Assembly: GCA_026874595.1 (NCBI GenBank)
Contig: CM049306.1
Location: 47,618,019 to 47,682,018 of the forward strand
Direction of reading: 5' to 3'
Length of the DNA stretch: 64,000 nt
Source: Sipunculus nudus
Lineage: Eukaryota; Annelida; Sipuncula; Golfingiida; Sipunculidae
Shown: positions 27,437 to 42,400 of the stretch, one piece after another
Layout: the number at the start of each line of letters is the position of its first letter
Numbering within the stretch: the first letter of the stretch is position 1
Notes under the pieces: generated by a model
Told to the model about the DNA's origin: nothing
The model's input: the letters and a program-made list of their open reading frames with translations, nothing else
The model's database searches: none
Translations under genes and position numbers: made by a program

Positions 27437-30400
27437 TATTTATAATTTCAAGCTCATCTCCCATTCTTTCTGTGTTATAAAATATGGGAAATTGATCGAG
27501 TTGTCAATATTTCACTATTTTTTCATTGTTTCCTTTCAAACCATTCCTCTTTCCATCTGGACCACATTGTGGATCAATTTCCTTAAGCATAAAAATGATT
27601 TTTAAGAATTTTAAACAGTTTGAAAGGGAAATGTATGTCCTTTCAGTGTTAATTCTTTTCAATAAATCCCTGAATCATTTTATATTATTAAAAATCAGAT
27701 TAAACTTCCATAAGGATAATAGTTTAATTAAAATGAAGTTTTCATTTTAGGTTCAGCCTGTTGATGATAACCCTGGACAGTGCAATTGTAAGTGTAGGAA
27801 GAGCTGGGATACAGATTGTCCTCAGAGACCTTGTAGAAAGGGATGCAAAGTGTCAGAAAGGACCATAAAGCTAGGTAATCAAACATTAAATTACATGTAT
27901 ATGACTCAGAGTTAAAGATGTGAGAAAAAAGCAAGGTTCATCTCAAGTCCAGAAGAAAAGATAACTCTGTTACATACTATAAAGACATGCATATGCATAA
28001 GTGAACTACTAAAAGGATATTACAAAAAAAGCAAAAGTTTAGCAGTGATTTGGGAGCTAAGTGTAAACAAACAAGTAAACAGCATGTGTAAACAACATAA
28101 AAAATAACATAAAACCATCATGAAAGCCCCCACCAAATGAAAAATTTTTATTTTGATTTTCATCTTTCAAGAAGACAAAATAATACAATTTTGATCAGAT
28201 TTCCTTTGTTATGTAGAGCTTGTTGCCTGTTTAGCAAAACAATTCTGTTATTTTCATGTTTTTTCCCTGATCACATGACAATTTGCTCAAAACATAAAAA
28301 AAAATGTAAAATAAAATATCACCTGCCAGCACTGGTTTCTGAAAAAATTACCTTAGAACCATACCTTTTTTTATTTTGGCCTAATCTCACAAATGATAAC
28401 CTCAAACATTTATTTAAATTTCATATGTTAAGCAGATTTGTAATGGACTCAGACTTTGACTCGGGCTTCAAATAACAAAGATATCAAGAAGGTTGACTTG
28501 GACTTGAACCTGAAGGACTTGGACTCGGATCATTTAAAGTTATTCTTATGTTTTGATGGGAAGATCTCGAGCTAAAAGTGTTTGGAGCAGCTTAGGACAA
28601 TGATTACCTTATATGAAGGTCTTCTCATCTAAAATGAATGTTGTGTCTCCCAACATGCCTTATTTTATTCAGAACTGGTCAAAATTATAATCTTGGCAAT
28701 TAAAATAAATTTTCATATTCATGTGCACAGCTAAGGACAACATGAATCATATTAGCTATCAATAATCATCATAAAAACGTAAGATAATTGATGAAATTGA
28801 AAGTAAATTATAAATTTCTCAATTGATTTGCAGGAATTCTGTCACCAGAAGCAGCAGAAACTACATCATTTTCAGTCCACATCCTTGAAACTACATCCTT
28901 TTCTGCCTCACATCCACACCCAGCACAAGCTAGAGCCAGTGTGTCAGCTGATGAGATAAGCCTGAAACATAAGATACTGTACATCGCAGTCGGGATGAGT
29001 GGAGGTGTTGTCTCAGTCTTGTTTGTCGTCCTTCTTGTAAAACTTGCCAGAAGGAAAGGTGACTGTTTTCTGTAAAAAATATTTCATGTATAATGTTTCA
29101 TTTATTTGTGCTCCTCACAGTGTTTTATCTTTATTACATGAATAGAATTTTTGGTTTTAATTAATATAATTTTGCACAATTGTGAAAGAACTTGAAACTT
29201 TTCATGGAAAAGTGATGTTTGTTATTTACAGTAATACAGCTTTAGATGATCAGTGCCATCTGGTAGCTTGAATCATATATGATTTTATTTCATCATACCC
29301 ACTGCTTATTGCATAAGAACGCACCCAGGAATTGTCTCACATGAACATCTCTCTCACAGGATTTATATTTCAATGAACACTCATATGATGAAATGCAACA
29401 CAGAAGCAGTATTAACACAATTACGATAACATTTTTAAATACCTCATTTTTTTTTATATTCAGTTAATTATTTCACAACTTGCAGTTACCCTAACTATTC
29501 CTAATTCTGACACGTGCTCTGCAACATCAAGGTTTTAGTATGTATGCAAAATGGCAGCCTAGTGAGCATTTTTTAATGATTACACGGTCGGGGTTTGATA
29601 AGGGCACAGAAGATAGGAAAGTAGTCTTAGGAAAGTCTCAGGGTAGGAATCTTTCTGCAGAGAGAGTTTGGTGGCCATCAGGCCCATATCTTTTTAGTAG
29701 AAGCCAGGGCAATATTTTGGGGATGACCATGCCCTCATCCACAAATTTAAGTAAAATGCTTCAGATTTATATTTTACTTTTTTTTCTAAAAGGTTAAGTG
29801 CATTCATATACATTCTACACATTTCTGTTCCTGGTCTTCTATTTCACCTGATGTTTGATGCATTCTATGGAGTACAGTGCTTGATATTCATTCAGACTTG
29901 TAGTATTTCAATCTGACAATAGCTGTTTTTACTCTGCTGTACCTGATGTATTTGTTACACAGGTAGCTGCCAGTATAGGAGTGCTGCACATTCAGCAGGT
30001 AAGTTATTTACAACAGATTTGGCGGAGACATCATTACCATTTCGTGTACCATAATTAGTTTTAACAATGTTATATACAGTAAAGTGTATCATAATAAGTG
30101 GAAAAATTATTACAATAAATTGTTTTATATTTAGTTGAGACATGTACAATAAATTGTTTCAGATTCTGTGAAGATATTTTTTTAAATTAAAGTGTATCTG
30201 AATAAGTGAAAACAATGTAACAATATACTATTGTATTATATAAGTATAGGTATTATTACAGTAAACTGTGTCATATTTAGTTGAGACATTGTTACAATAA
30301 AATGTATCACTGAGATTTTATGAAGACATTGTGACAGTAAAGTCCATTAGAATTAGTGGAAACATTGTTACTATAAATTTTATCATATTAAATATACACA

Positions 30401-33400
30401 TTGTTACAGTAAATTGATTCATATTTAGTTGAGTATGGTTACAATAAAATGAATCAGATTCTGTGAGGACATCGTTACAGCAAAATAATCGGAATTAGTG
30501 TAAACATTGTTACAGTAAATTCTGTCATATTAAGTATAGACATTATTACAGTAAATTGCCAGTATCATATTTAGTTGAGACGTAACAATAAAATGTATCA
30601 TGTTCATTTAAGACATTGTGACAGTAAAATGCATCAGAATTAGTGGAAATATTGTAAAAGTAACGTGTAAAATTTTTTTCTAAATGTATGAGTGATAAAT
30701 GAACTACATTGATTGGCTAATTATCCTACTTGATTCTAATTACCAATGTATGCATGTCATTCCTTGCCATGACTAAAAAGCTCAAGAACTTAAACCATTC
30801 AAATATTTATGGTACCACTTTGTGATATATCCTATACATGTATATGCTGTACTGACTGTCTATTATTGCAGTACTGACTGTTGAATAATATTTCAGGGGA
30901 CGCAGTATTGCTAGAGGAATCTCCTTCCTTTTCTAGGGGTGAGTAGGTCCATATATATGTGACCGGTCAGGCCAAGACACCAAAGGCTGCACTGTTTAAT
31001 AACAGTTTATTCGTGTTCATCATAACACAAAGGATTACAACAATAACAAAAAAGGGTGGCTGGCTCTGGAAGCGCAGCAGCTTGTAACACGGCCCTCTGT
31101 TGGCTGGTTAAGTCCTGGCAACAAAAGAAAATTAAAATCACCACATGTTTCAGTATAAAATTACCTGGTTGTAACATATTACAATATCAGGATAACATGA
31201 CAAACTTAGTATGCTTAACCATAGAAGCACAGTCAAACACGGGTTTGAGACATAACCTCCTTGTTTACTCTTCATCCTAAACAATGATAACTTTAGTTAT
31301 TTACAACTTATAGACAATAAAACTGTTTCATTCCTCAAATAATAGCATACTGAAGGCTATCCTAAGCACAAAATACAATAAAGAATATAATTCCGGTTTT
31401 ATAAACCACGTCTCACTTTACTGAGTGAAAATAATATCAAATTTACACTTGGTGAACAATAACAGCAGTTAAACTACGGCGAGCGATAATCTGTTCATCT
31501 GACAAACGAAAATGCTGACACCTATCGTGTAGGATTTAAACGAAAGTACGCAAATGGAACGTTTAGCATTCACTTCAGTTAGGGCAAACTCGGGATACGT
31601 CATGGTTTTACTTATGCCTGGCAGACATGCCATACTCAAAGGTTTACACAGGCTAAGTCTGGTTTCAAATATATTATATAGGGTTACTTCCCTTGTAAAA
31701 CCAATATATCCGTAGAATAATAAAGTATATTTAGCAATGCGCATCAATATAATCAGCAAATAACACAACATCATTCACGCGCGATGTGAATACAACAGCT
31801 CAGGACTAAAACATGAATTTACTATTAACAAACTGGTGTTGACAGCCTGAACTAGCGTCAATAGTAAGAAAACAACTGTTTTACATGCGCGGACTATCCT
31901 AGAAGTGCTGACATTAAATACTAACCTGGGATTAAAACAATATTTACGGACCTGGACCAAAAGTCTTCACATGGTTTCTGAACGAACGCTGGCTTCCGCC
32001 CTGCGCTAAACAAGATGCGCAGTAGTACAATACCGTCTCCAGCAAGTGGCGCTAGCTAAAACCTAGCGGTAGTTACCATAACAAAACATGCTAATTAAAT
32101 GACATAACCTCTGACCTCAACAACGACTCTTGTTCGGTCACACCCACCCCGACTTTTTTTGTGAGCCTGAACCTTACGATTACAAAGAATGAGAAGGCTC
32201 ATAAACACCTAAACTTCTCAAGTCTTACAACTTAATGGTCAAATATCATGAACTACACAAAAGTCTCCTTACGACAAAAATCAAAGTCAGATGTTGTTAA
32301 AACATATATATCCTGACTACTAGCCGGATTCTTAGTCAATTCCCAAGCTGAACGGGGTTCTCTATGTATGTTACGGTTTTGCCCTGCAGTTCGTCTACGA
32401 TCTCTATCAATGAATGAAGAGCTTGGCAATGTCTCTTCGCGAGTCACACATGCTCGGTCATCACCTCGCATTCCCTGATTAACTTTCGGTTCAGAACCAT
32501 ATTTAACAACATAAAAATCCTCTCCATCATCTTCGGCTTCTTCATCCAACAGTTGTACTGGTTCAAAATGTGGAAGATGACATGGGGTTTCACGGATTTT
32601 CGGACACTCTCGTAACTGAGTCCGGTTCATCCATTTACTCTGACCGAATCCATCGGCTGGCTCTATCTTATAGATGTCTCGACCTTCCGCGAGATCCACA
32701 ATTTTATAAGGCTTAGGATTGTAGCAATCCTGAATCTTGTTACGTCCCAGAGTTCGCTGTCTGACGTATACTAGCGATCCAACATCTAGTGGGACTTCTT
32801 TTGCTTTCCTGTCGAAAATTTGTTTTCGCTTCTCTGCGGATTGTTCTAATTTCTGTTGCACATGCTTGTAAGTGCGCATCAAGTTCCTTTGATGAATCTT
32901 TACCCAATTATCTGAAGTTACAGGTCCTTGTTCTTGCGGAATGCTCCCTGTCCACATATCAACTGGCAGGTGAGGTATACGACCATACAAAAGAAAGAAA
33001 GGTGAATATCCGGTGGATGCATGTTGCGTGGTGTTATACATCCATGTTACATCTTGCAAATGACGAGGCCAATGTTTCTTCTCGTCTGATGGAAGAGTAC
33101 GCAGTAAGTGGTGAAGTGTTCGGTTGTACCTCTCACATTGAGCGTTTCCCTGAGGATGGTATGGTGTACTATGTGAACGCTCAACGCCATACAATTTACA
33201 AAGCTCTCGGACTACTGCCGATTCGAAATTCCTGCCCTGGTCGGAATGCAGGCGCAATGGTGGGCCAAATCTTTGAAACCATTCGTTCACTAACACTCTG
33301 GCTACCGTTACCGCAGTCTGATCACGTGTGGGAATGGCAACGGCCCATTTCGTAAAAACATCGGTGAGAACTAACACATTCTCTAGCCCATCACTACTTC

Positions 33401-36400
33401 TTTCAAGCAAAGTAAAATCCATTGCGACGACCTCCAATGGACGACTAGCTAACAATGATCCCATAGGTGGACGCACAGCCTGATGTTTGGCCAAAACACA
33501 ACGGTTACAATTCTGTACCCACTCCTGAACATCACGAGACATACCCGGCCAATAGTACTGACTACGCACTAGGGTTTCCGTTCTCTCGGTTCCCTGATGG
33601 CCATGCCCATCATGCAGTGACTTGAGGACCTCTTGCTTTACAACGTTAGGTGTACAAATCTGAAACACTTGACCCATCACAGGATCTATGACTTTCCTCA
33701 CAAGAACACCATCTTTAAATGCGATTCTGTCCCATTGTCTAAAATACATCTGGACATCTTTGGGTTCTCTCCTCCGTACAATTCCAGTAGGTTTCTCTCC
33801 CTTTTCCCAATAATCTAGAAAACAACCAATCACTGGATCACGCCTTTGGAGATCTACCAGTCCTTCCATGGATAATGACGGTAATGGCGTTGCCTGTAAC
33901 TCATCTAGTTGCACTTGTTTGGGTTCCTGGAAGCCTCTCTCTTCCCAAACACCTTTCTGTAACTCAAGCGGAACGTTGGTATTCTGTAACAGACTGGCCA
34001 ACGCTGAAGTGGTTTCTACCTCCTGATCCTTACTCGGCTCATTGATCTCCCATGGCCTTGACTCTTGTCGGGATAAACCGTCCGCGTTGGAATTATGTGT
34101 GCCAGGCCTATACTTGATCTTGAATGAGAATCCTGCCAAGGCTGAGGCCCATCGTTGCTCTAACGCCGGTAACTTGGACTTTGACATCAAATAAGTGAGT
34201 GGATTATTATCCGTTACAACTGTAAAAGAGCTTCCCTGTAGATATTCCCGAAAACGGTCACATACGGCCCACTTTAAAGCAAGCAACTCCAACTTCTTCG
34301 AACTGTAATTGGAGGCATTTTTCTCACTTCCTCTCAAACTACGACTTGCGTAGGCAATAACTCGCTTCTTGCCTTCCTGCACCTGGCTCAAAACAGCTCC
34401 CAAACCTGCAAATGACGCGTCAGTCTCTAAGACAAATTCACTGGAGAAATCGGGGTACCCCAGCAGTAGATCACTGGTTAGTGCATCCTTCAGCTTCACA
34501 AATGCCTGGTTATGCTCTGAAGTCCAAACATCTGAGAGTGACGACTCTTTCACGCGTTTCGTTTGTTTCCTTCGGTTGATTACCTGAGCAACTAATGTAT
34601 GTAGGGGCTTGGCCAAACGGGAAAATCCAGGCACAAAACGACTGTAGTATGCCGCAAAACCTAAAAATGACCTCAGTCCCCTCAACGTCTCTGGAACTGG
34701 CCATTCGGACACTACACTAATCTTCTCCGGATCTGGTCTAACACCATCTTTGGTAACAATATGACCTAAGAATGTCACACTCTCCTTACAGAAATGACAC
34801 TTCTCACCCTTGAGCTTCAGTCCGTGTGCAGCAAGTCTAGTCAAAACAAGATCCAAACGCTCGAGGTGTTGGTCAAACCTAGAACTAAAAACAATGATAT
34901 CGTCAAGATACACCAACAAAATTTCCAGAATATCCTCTCGAAAGACTCGGCTCATCAGCCTCTGCCACGTCGCTGGCGAGTTCGACAGACCAAACGGCAT
35001 GCGAAGATGTTCCCACAGCCCCATTGGCGTAATAAATGCGGTCTTATGAATGTCCTCTTCTGCTACTGGAATCTGACTGTAGGCCGAGGCCAAATCTAAT
35101 GTCGAGAATAAGGTTGCACCTGACATGGCCTCTAAACATTCCTCCACTCGAGGAAGGGGAAAAGCATCCCTCCTGACCTTTTTATTCAAGCGACGATAAT
35201 CTACGCATATTCTGAGATCTCCTGTCTTTTTGCGGACTAGGACGATAGGCGATGCGAAATCAGACTGGCTCTCTCGAATAATGCCTCTCCTTTCAAGATC
35301 CTTCAAATGCTCCTTCACCTCACTCCAGAGTTGAGGTGGAATGCACCTATATGTCTGTTGCACTGGTTCATCGTCTTCAAGCTTGATACGGTGTTGGATG
35401 GAATCAGTGCAAGGTAACTGCTCTCCCTCTCGCAGAAATACTTTCGAGTGTTTCATCAATAGAGCCTCCAGTTTTTGTCGCTCCTCATCTGTGCCTCTGA
35501 AGTCAGACAGATCTACTTTCGGCAAATCACCTGCATGGTCTTTCTTCAGTCTACCAGAGACCTGTATCTCCTCATCGACTTGTTCAATCCTTAAAGGTTC
35601 CGTTGTGGGTATTATCTCCATTGCCGCAGATATAACACCAAGCCGTGTGTTGGGCTTCAGTCGTATTTCTCTGTCACTAAGGTTTACAGCTTGGATCTCT
35701 GAAATACCTGTTGAAAAGTTCATAAGTGTAGGCTGGACCAATGTTGAAACACCTTTTAATGGTTCCACCATAGCGTCTCCTTGCCATGTGGTTGGGCCCC
35801 TTACTGGCAAAATACACTTGCATCTCGATGGCACTAATATCTCAGAACAACTGGCCAATTTAACAAACCCACTCCTAGGTGGCGCTGTTGTAATCTCGTC
35901 TAACTTGAGACAGTCAAAACCTGGTAAATGAGACAGCACATTTGTCCCCAACACTCCCGGAACCTGCTGTAGCTTCTCCTTGGTTTCGGGGGTAGACTTG
36001 ACAATTAAAATGCCTGCCTCCTCAACTGTATTATTGCCGACTTCCACTCTGGCAATAACTAATCCTGTATAAGGCACCTCTAATCCATTGGCTGCCCGAA
36101 GCGTAAGCCATTGTCCTACTTCCATCGGTTTTCCGCTCTGAGAACGTATACTCTGTTGAAATACCTCTTCACTAAGAGTTGTCACCTGTGACCCGGTATC
36201 GATCAAGCATTTTACAGGCACTCCTGCAATTCTGGCAGTTACCACAGGTCGACTTCCGACTGCTTTGTCTATTATGTCAGTCCCAACACCACCTCCTTCA
36301 GTGAATACATTGGTTGACGTACTGGAACTGTCTGCTTGTCTGGGACTATCTGTTGGAGGACCACTACTTTCATTGACTGTCAGCTTCTCTGAACAATTTC

Positions 36401-39400
36401 TCGCAAAATGACCTAACTTATGACAACGGTGGCACTCAACCTCTCTCATATTAATTCTGCGATAGTCTCTCTGTGGTTGTCTCCTAGCGAAACCTTCATC
36501 GCGCCTCTGTGGTGGGGCACTACTCTTGGAATCCAAAACCATCTGGAATAATTTCTGTTGCTGCTCTAACAACTGAGTCTGCACCCTTGCTTGCTGATCA
36601 AGCGCATCTAGTACTCTACAAAGTGTTTTCTCCATCCCTTCATCCTGACCTCGGGACAAATCAACAGTGTCTACTTTCGCCGCTCCCCTTGGCTGGGATG
36701 TAACCTCGGTCACGTGAGCCTGACCCCTAGGTTGAGAAGTTACTTCCTCCTCACTCCACTCAATGGCTTTGGCTCGCAACTGTCGAAATGTTAAGTCTGC
36801 CTTCTCGGAATTATATCGCACCAAATCACGGCGTAATCTACTATCTAGCACTTTTTCTGCGAACCTACCGCGAAGTACACGATCTTTGTTTGCGACACAA
36901 GTCTCATCTTTTTTACATGCATTTTCTAACAGTGACATGAGTCCGTGTGAGAATTCTCTAATTGTCTCACCCTCTTGTTGTTGTCTGTTATAAAACTTAT
37001 CCATACTGGTCGCTAGAATGTCTATCACCAAAAGCCTCACTAAGTATATCAAATACCTTTGCTGGATCATCACGCTCAGCTTCTGGAGTGAACTTGACCT
37101 CATTTCTGGCAACACCTTCTAAATGTGCCAATAGGAACTCAGCGGCGGCCTTACCCTGAATACCCTGGACCTCTAAAGCAGTACGCGCTTCAACTTCCCA
37201 GTCATCAAAACTGTCCCTATCACCATTAAATCGTGACAGCTTACGGTGTGTGTATACAACACGAGGTAAGTTTTTCTCTTCTTCACCCATAGTGGTACAT
37301 ATGCTAGCACTAAGCAACAGTTGCCCAAATACACAAAATATTATCATCAATGTAACACTTAAAATATGCATGAGTATAACCACAATGGACCTGTATGCAT
37401 CTGTATCAAATATACATCATATCAATATGCATCATACGCAATACTACTTACCAATCTGTTGAATAAGGCCCATAGTTACCATTCTGATACCTCTCACTGC
37501 TCCGCGAGTTCAAACAACATAGTTATACATGGTTAACTATCAATGACTATCATCAAACAGTAGTAGGTCAACTACTTCAAACAGTACAATATATGGAAAC
37601 ATAATCAAATGAACATAGCATGAACATGTAGAATCACGCATCAATATCAAACAGGGTACTCTACTGTTTCTCTTTGTTGACTCACAATTGGTCTCAATTC
37701 ACAGGATACACATGCCATAAAATATACAATATCATAACGCTCAACACTCAGCAACACCTTACCTGGTTGCAAGAAATACATCCTACAATCAAATAAAAAA
37801 CTCAGCCATCAATAAACATGAACAACAGTAACAACCAAATGGCTCTCAATAGTGCTGTTCATATAATCTAAGCATATACATCATCAAAAATATATATGTC
37901 AGTATCAACACAGGCAACAATCAGTCTGATGACCACAGTCAGTCTGCAACAGTTCCAAATTCCAAGTGATACTAAATAAAATGCATGAAGTCCTTCTGCA
38001 TGACAGTTTATATCAGCTGTTCTCAATAACACTGACTGTCCGTATTAGTGAATATTAATACTGTGTTGATGTTGAATCATCCATGCAACACAATAGTTTT
38101 AAAACAGTTCATGTTCCATAAATCTTTAATGAAATGGCCCAAATTCTTCCTTGTACTGGTTAACATACTCAGCTAACCAACAGTCCATACTGGGAGAAAG
38201 TCAAACCATGCCAGATCCAGTCCATGGCCCATGGGGTTGTCCACAACATCAGGGTTCCTCATCCCCAACAACACAGGCATCCACCACCAGATGCACTCAC
38301 ATGGCACCAATGCAGCATATAGCTTAGTATGCAATGTAGTTTACACCAATGGTATGTTAAACACATGACACTGTCCATACCATCTATGAACATAACACTG
38401 TCCATACAATCGATGACTGGATTAAACAGTAATGTCAGTAAACCGGATCAGCAACTGAATCAAGAATCATCAATGTTCACAGTGTATCACAGGGCATTAT
38501 CCTTGCCCACCAGCAAATTAAATGATCACAGTCCCAGGAAATCCATGCTGGTTCTCGATCCTTTGTCCATAGGATACACACCATACCAGCCACCCTTTAA
38601 TCCTGCAGCCAATCCCACCGCTGCCCCCAAAAGCTGTGACCGGTCAGGCCAAGACACCAAAGGCTGCACTGTTTAATAACAGTTTATTCGTGTTCATCAT
38701 AACACAAAGGATTACAACAATAACAAAAAAGGGTGGCTGGCTCTGGAAGCGCAGCAGCTTGTAACACGGCCCTCTGTTGGCTGGTTAAGTCCTGGCAACA
38801 AAAGAAAATTAAAATCACCACATGTTTCAGTATAAAATTACCTGGTTGTAACATATTACAATATCAGGATAACATGACAAACTTAGTATGCTTAACCATA
38901 GAAGCACAGTCAAACACGGGTTTGAGACATAACCTCCTTGTTTACTCTTCATCCTAAACAATGATAACTTTAGTTATTTACAACTTATAGACAATAAAAC
39001 TGTTTCATTCCTCAAATAATAGCATACTGAAGGCTATCCTAAGCACAAAATACAATAAAGAATATAATTCCGGTTTTATAAACCACGTCTCACTTTACTG
39101 AGTGAAAATAATATCAAATTTACACTTGGTGAACAATAACAGCAGTTAAACTACGGCGAGCGATAATCTGTTCATCTGACAAACGAAAATGCTGACACCT
39201 ATCGTGTAGGATTTAAACGAAAGTACGCAAATGGAACGTTTAGCATTCACTTCAGTTAGGGCAAACTCGGGATACGTCATGGTTTTACTTATGCCTGGCA
39301 GACATGCCATACTCAAAGGTTTACACAGGCTAAGTCTGGTTTCAAATATATTATATAGGGTTACTTCCCTTGTAAAACCAATATATCCGTAGAATAATAA

Positions 39401-42400
39401 AGTATATTTAGCAATGCGCATCAATATAATCAGCAAATAACACAACATCATTCACGCGCGATGTGAATACAACAGCTCAGGACTAAAACATGAATTTACT
39501 ATTAACAAACTGGTGTTGACAGCCTGAACTAGCGTCAATAGTAAGAAAACAACTGTTTTACATGCGCGGACTATCCTAGAAGTGCTGACATTAAATACTA
39601 ACCTGGGATTAAAACAATATTTACGGACCTGGACCAAAAGTCTTCACATGGTTTCTGAACGAACGCTGGCTTCCGCCCTGCGCTAAACAAGATGCGCAGT
39701 AGTACAATACCGTCTCCAGCAAGTGGCGCTAGCTAAAACCTAGCGGTAGTTACCATAACAAAACATGCTAATTAAATGACATAACCTCTGACCTCAACAA
39801 CGACTCTTGTTCGGTCACATATATTTTCTTGTATGTAGATGCAGATGTTAATGTTGATATTGGAATTCATGGAAACATAGTTACAGCATAATATATTAGA
39901 ATTAGAGGAAACATTCTACAGAAAAGTGTATCAGATTTGGTGGAGACATTGTTACATTAAAGTGTTTAAGATTTGTTGGAGACATTGCTACAGTAAAATG
40001 TGTCAGATTTGGTGGAAACAATGTTACAGTGATATGCAAAATAATTGGCAAAAACATTGTTACAGAAATGTGTATCAAGATTATTGTTGATATTGTTGCA
40101 GTAAATTCTATCATAATAAGTGTATTTCCAGTATATTAAATTAATACATAGTTAGGCAAAAAAAGATGGCCCCCAGGCACTGTTTTTCAGGTATCGTTGC
40201 AAGAGGGCAATCTTTTTTTTATTTTTTTGTATGTTATGATAAAAATGTCATATAATAATAACAGAATTGTTTTGCTAATCTGGTAAAAGCACTACATCAC
40301 AAAGGAAATCTTATCAAAATTGTAATATTTTATCTTCTCCTGGAAAAAATGTCCGAGTAGCTGGAGCTCAAAATTTGTAAGTTCTATCAAAAATCAAAAT
40401 TTTTGATGTGGGGGATTAAAATTGATGTGCGTGGTGCCAAAGAACCATACCTTTTTTTGGCCTTACTATAAAATGTATAAGATTCAGTGAAGACAATGAT
40501 TCAGTAAAGTGTCAGTATTAGTATGGATATTGTAACAGGCATATATTTATGTGCAGATATTGTTATAGTACACATTTTTATATGTACTGCTTCACCTTGT
40601 TACCTTAGTTTATTACCTACTTCCTCTTCCATTTTGCTGTTTAAATCTTCCTTCTTGTTCAGTCAAGAGGTGCCAGTTGTAATTTGTCACTGCCTGATAC
40701 TTTATTGTTCCTTGAAATACTTTTTTTATGACTGATCTGTGAACTCAAACATTGCTCAGTGTGGAGGGCAGGTCATATGCAGGTTGCTCTAGATAAGTGG
40801 AATACCTTCATAGCAGAGTAGTCAAATATTAAATAGTATGGTCTGTGGCATGTGACTGTAAAACAATATGATGCTGGTAATTCTATTATGACATTTATTG
40901 AAAATATGATGCTTGCATTAAGCTTGAACATGATTTTATTCATTATTTTTTTTCAGTCCATGAGTATGAGTGACAAATTTTGTGAAGGTTGAAGGTAAAG
41001 CTGACTGTGACCTTCCTTGTATTTACATGTATACAAGGAGATTGACAAGGTTTTTTATCATTGTGGTCATTGTGCCAAGGACAGATATAGGTAGTATTTC
41101 TTGGTACAGGAAGGTTTTTAGGATTTTACTAGATAAGAGTGAAAGGTTACCTTGTGGAAGGGAATTTTTACATCAGGTCAGCCAAGGAGAAGGACAGTGG
41201 TCATTCACAGCAAAAGGGAATAGTGAGTGGTCAGTCAGGGGAAAATGACACTCACTGGTCATTTTAAAAAGATGAAGGTCAGTTGTCGGTCAAGTAAAGA
41301 GAATTAATGGTCAGAAGATAGTCAGAAATGTGAACAGCCAGTTCAGACAGGGGATAGGATAGACAGTGACCATTCACAGGAAAGAGAATGGCCAATGGTC
41401 ATTCAAAGAAAAAGGATGGACAGCTGTCAATCAGGGGAAAGGTTTAGCTTATGGTCAAGCCAGGCAAAAGGGTTGAAGGTAATGGTCAGTTGTCAGTCAG
41501 AGAAAAAGAATGGTCAGTTTTCAGTCCAAAAGGAGAATTGTCTGTGGTCAGTCAGAAAACAGATTTGACAGTGGTCAGTCCATGGTCAGTCAGAAAACAG
41601 ATTAATCGGTGGTCAGTCCATGAAAGAGGACACTAAGTGGTCATTCATAGGAGAAAGAAAGGTCAGTTGTTAGTCAAAAAAGAGAACTGTCAGTGGTCAA
41701 TCAGAAAACAGATGTGTTAGTGGTCAGTCCATGAAAAAGAAAGAATGGTCATGGATCATTCAAAGGAAAAAAAATGATCAATTGTCAGTCAAGGAAGAGG
41801 ATGCCAAAGGTCAGTCCATTAAAGAGGACACATAGTGGTCATTCATGGGAGAGAGAAAGGTCAATGGTCATTCAGGGAAGAGATAGGTTGGTTGCTTAAT
41901 CAGAGAAAAAGATTGGCCAGTGGTCAGTCAGGAGAGAGGTGAGTGGTCATTTAGAGAAAAGACTGGTCAGTGGCCAATCAAGAAAGAGAAAAGCCAGTGG
42001 CCAGTCAGAGAACAACAATGGTTAGTCATCATTTAAATAATGATATGGTCACTGGTCAGTCAAGAAATAGAATGGTTATTGATCATTCTGAGTAAAAAAA
42101 AAAATTGTCATTTAAGAAAGATAAGACTGGGCATTGGCCAGTCAAGAAAGAGACTGGCCAGCGTCAGAGATAAAGAATGATTAATTGTCAGTCAGGAAAG
42201 AGAGTGGCAAGTTTCCAGTCAGAGAGATAGAGAATGGTCAATGATCAGTTATGAAAAAGGAATGGTTAGTGGTTAAGTCATGGCAATAGGATGGTGTGTG
42301 TGGTCAGTCAGGAAAGAGAATTGCCATTGATCATTCAGAATAAGACCTTTTTCAGAAGGGATGGACAAATACCTGTGTATGTGGTAGTTGTGTTTAGATT

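Larger units (their letters stand above)
30958..39819 (-). mobile_element. Ty3/Gypsy LTR retrotransposon, near-complete
   Basis: 8,862 bp, transcribed on the minus strand, antisense to gene B. It has two 1,185-bp LTRs, a tRNA-Leu primer site, a 1.3-kb leader, gag and pol in the order protease, RT, RNase H, integrase, and a purine tract. It is flanked by TATA on both sides (30954-30957 and 39820-39823), a plausible 4-bp target duplication, though the target is TA-rich. RT-before-integrase order places it in Ty3/Gypsy (Metaviridae). No env frame was seen. The gag frame is interrupted (see gag entry). Confidence 0.97.

Noticed and set aside
31056-31960. Frames of 61-101 codons repeated at both ends of the Gypsy element
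   Set aside because: They lie inside the LTRs and are identical because the LTRs are; no coding role is expected.
32789-33355. 188-codon frame on the + strand
   Set aside because: It is the complement of the Gypsy integrase region; the minus-strand frame has all family motifs.
38611-38629. Partial tRNA-Leu gene
   Set aside because: Only the 3' 19 bases match a tRNA and they lie at the exact place of a primer-binding site.
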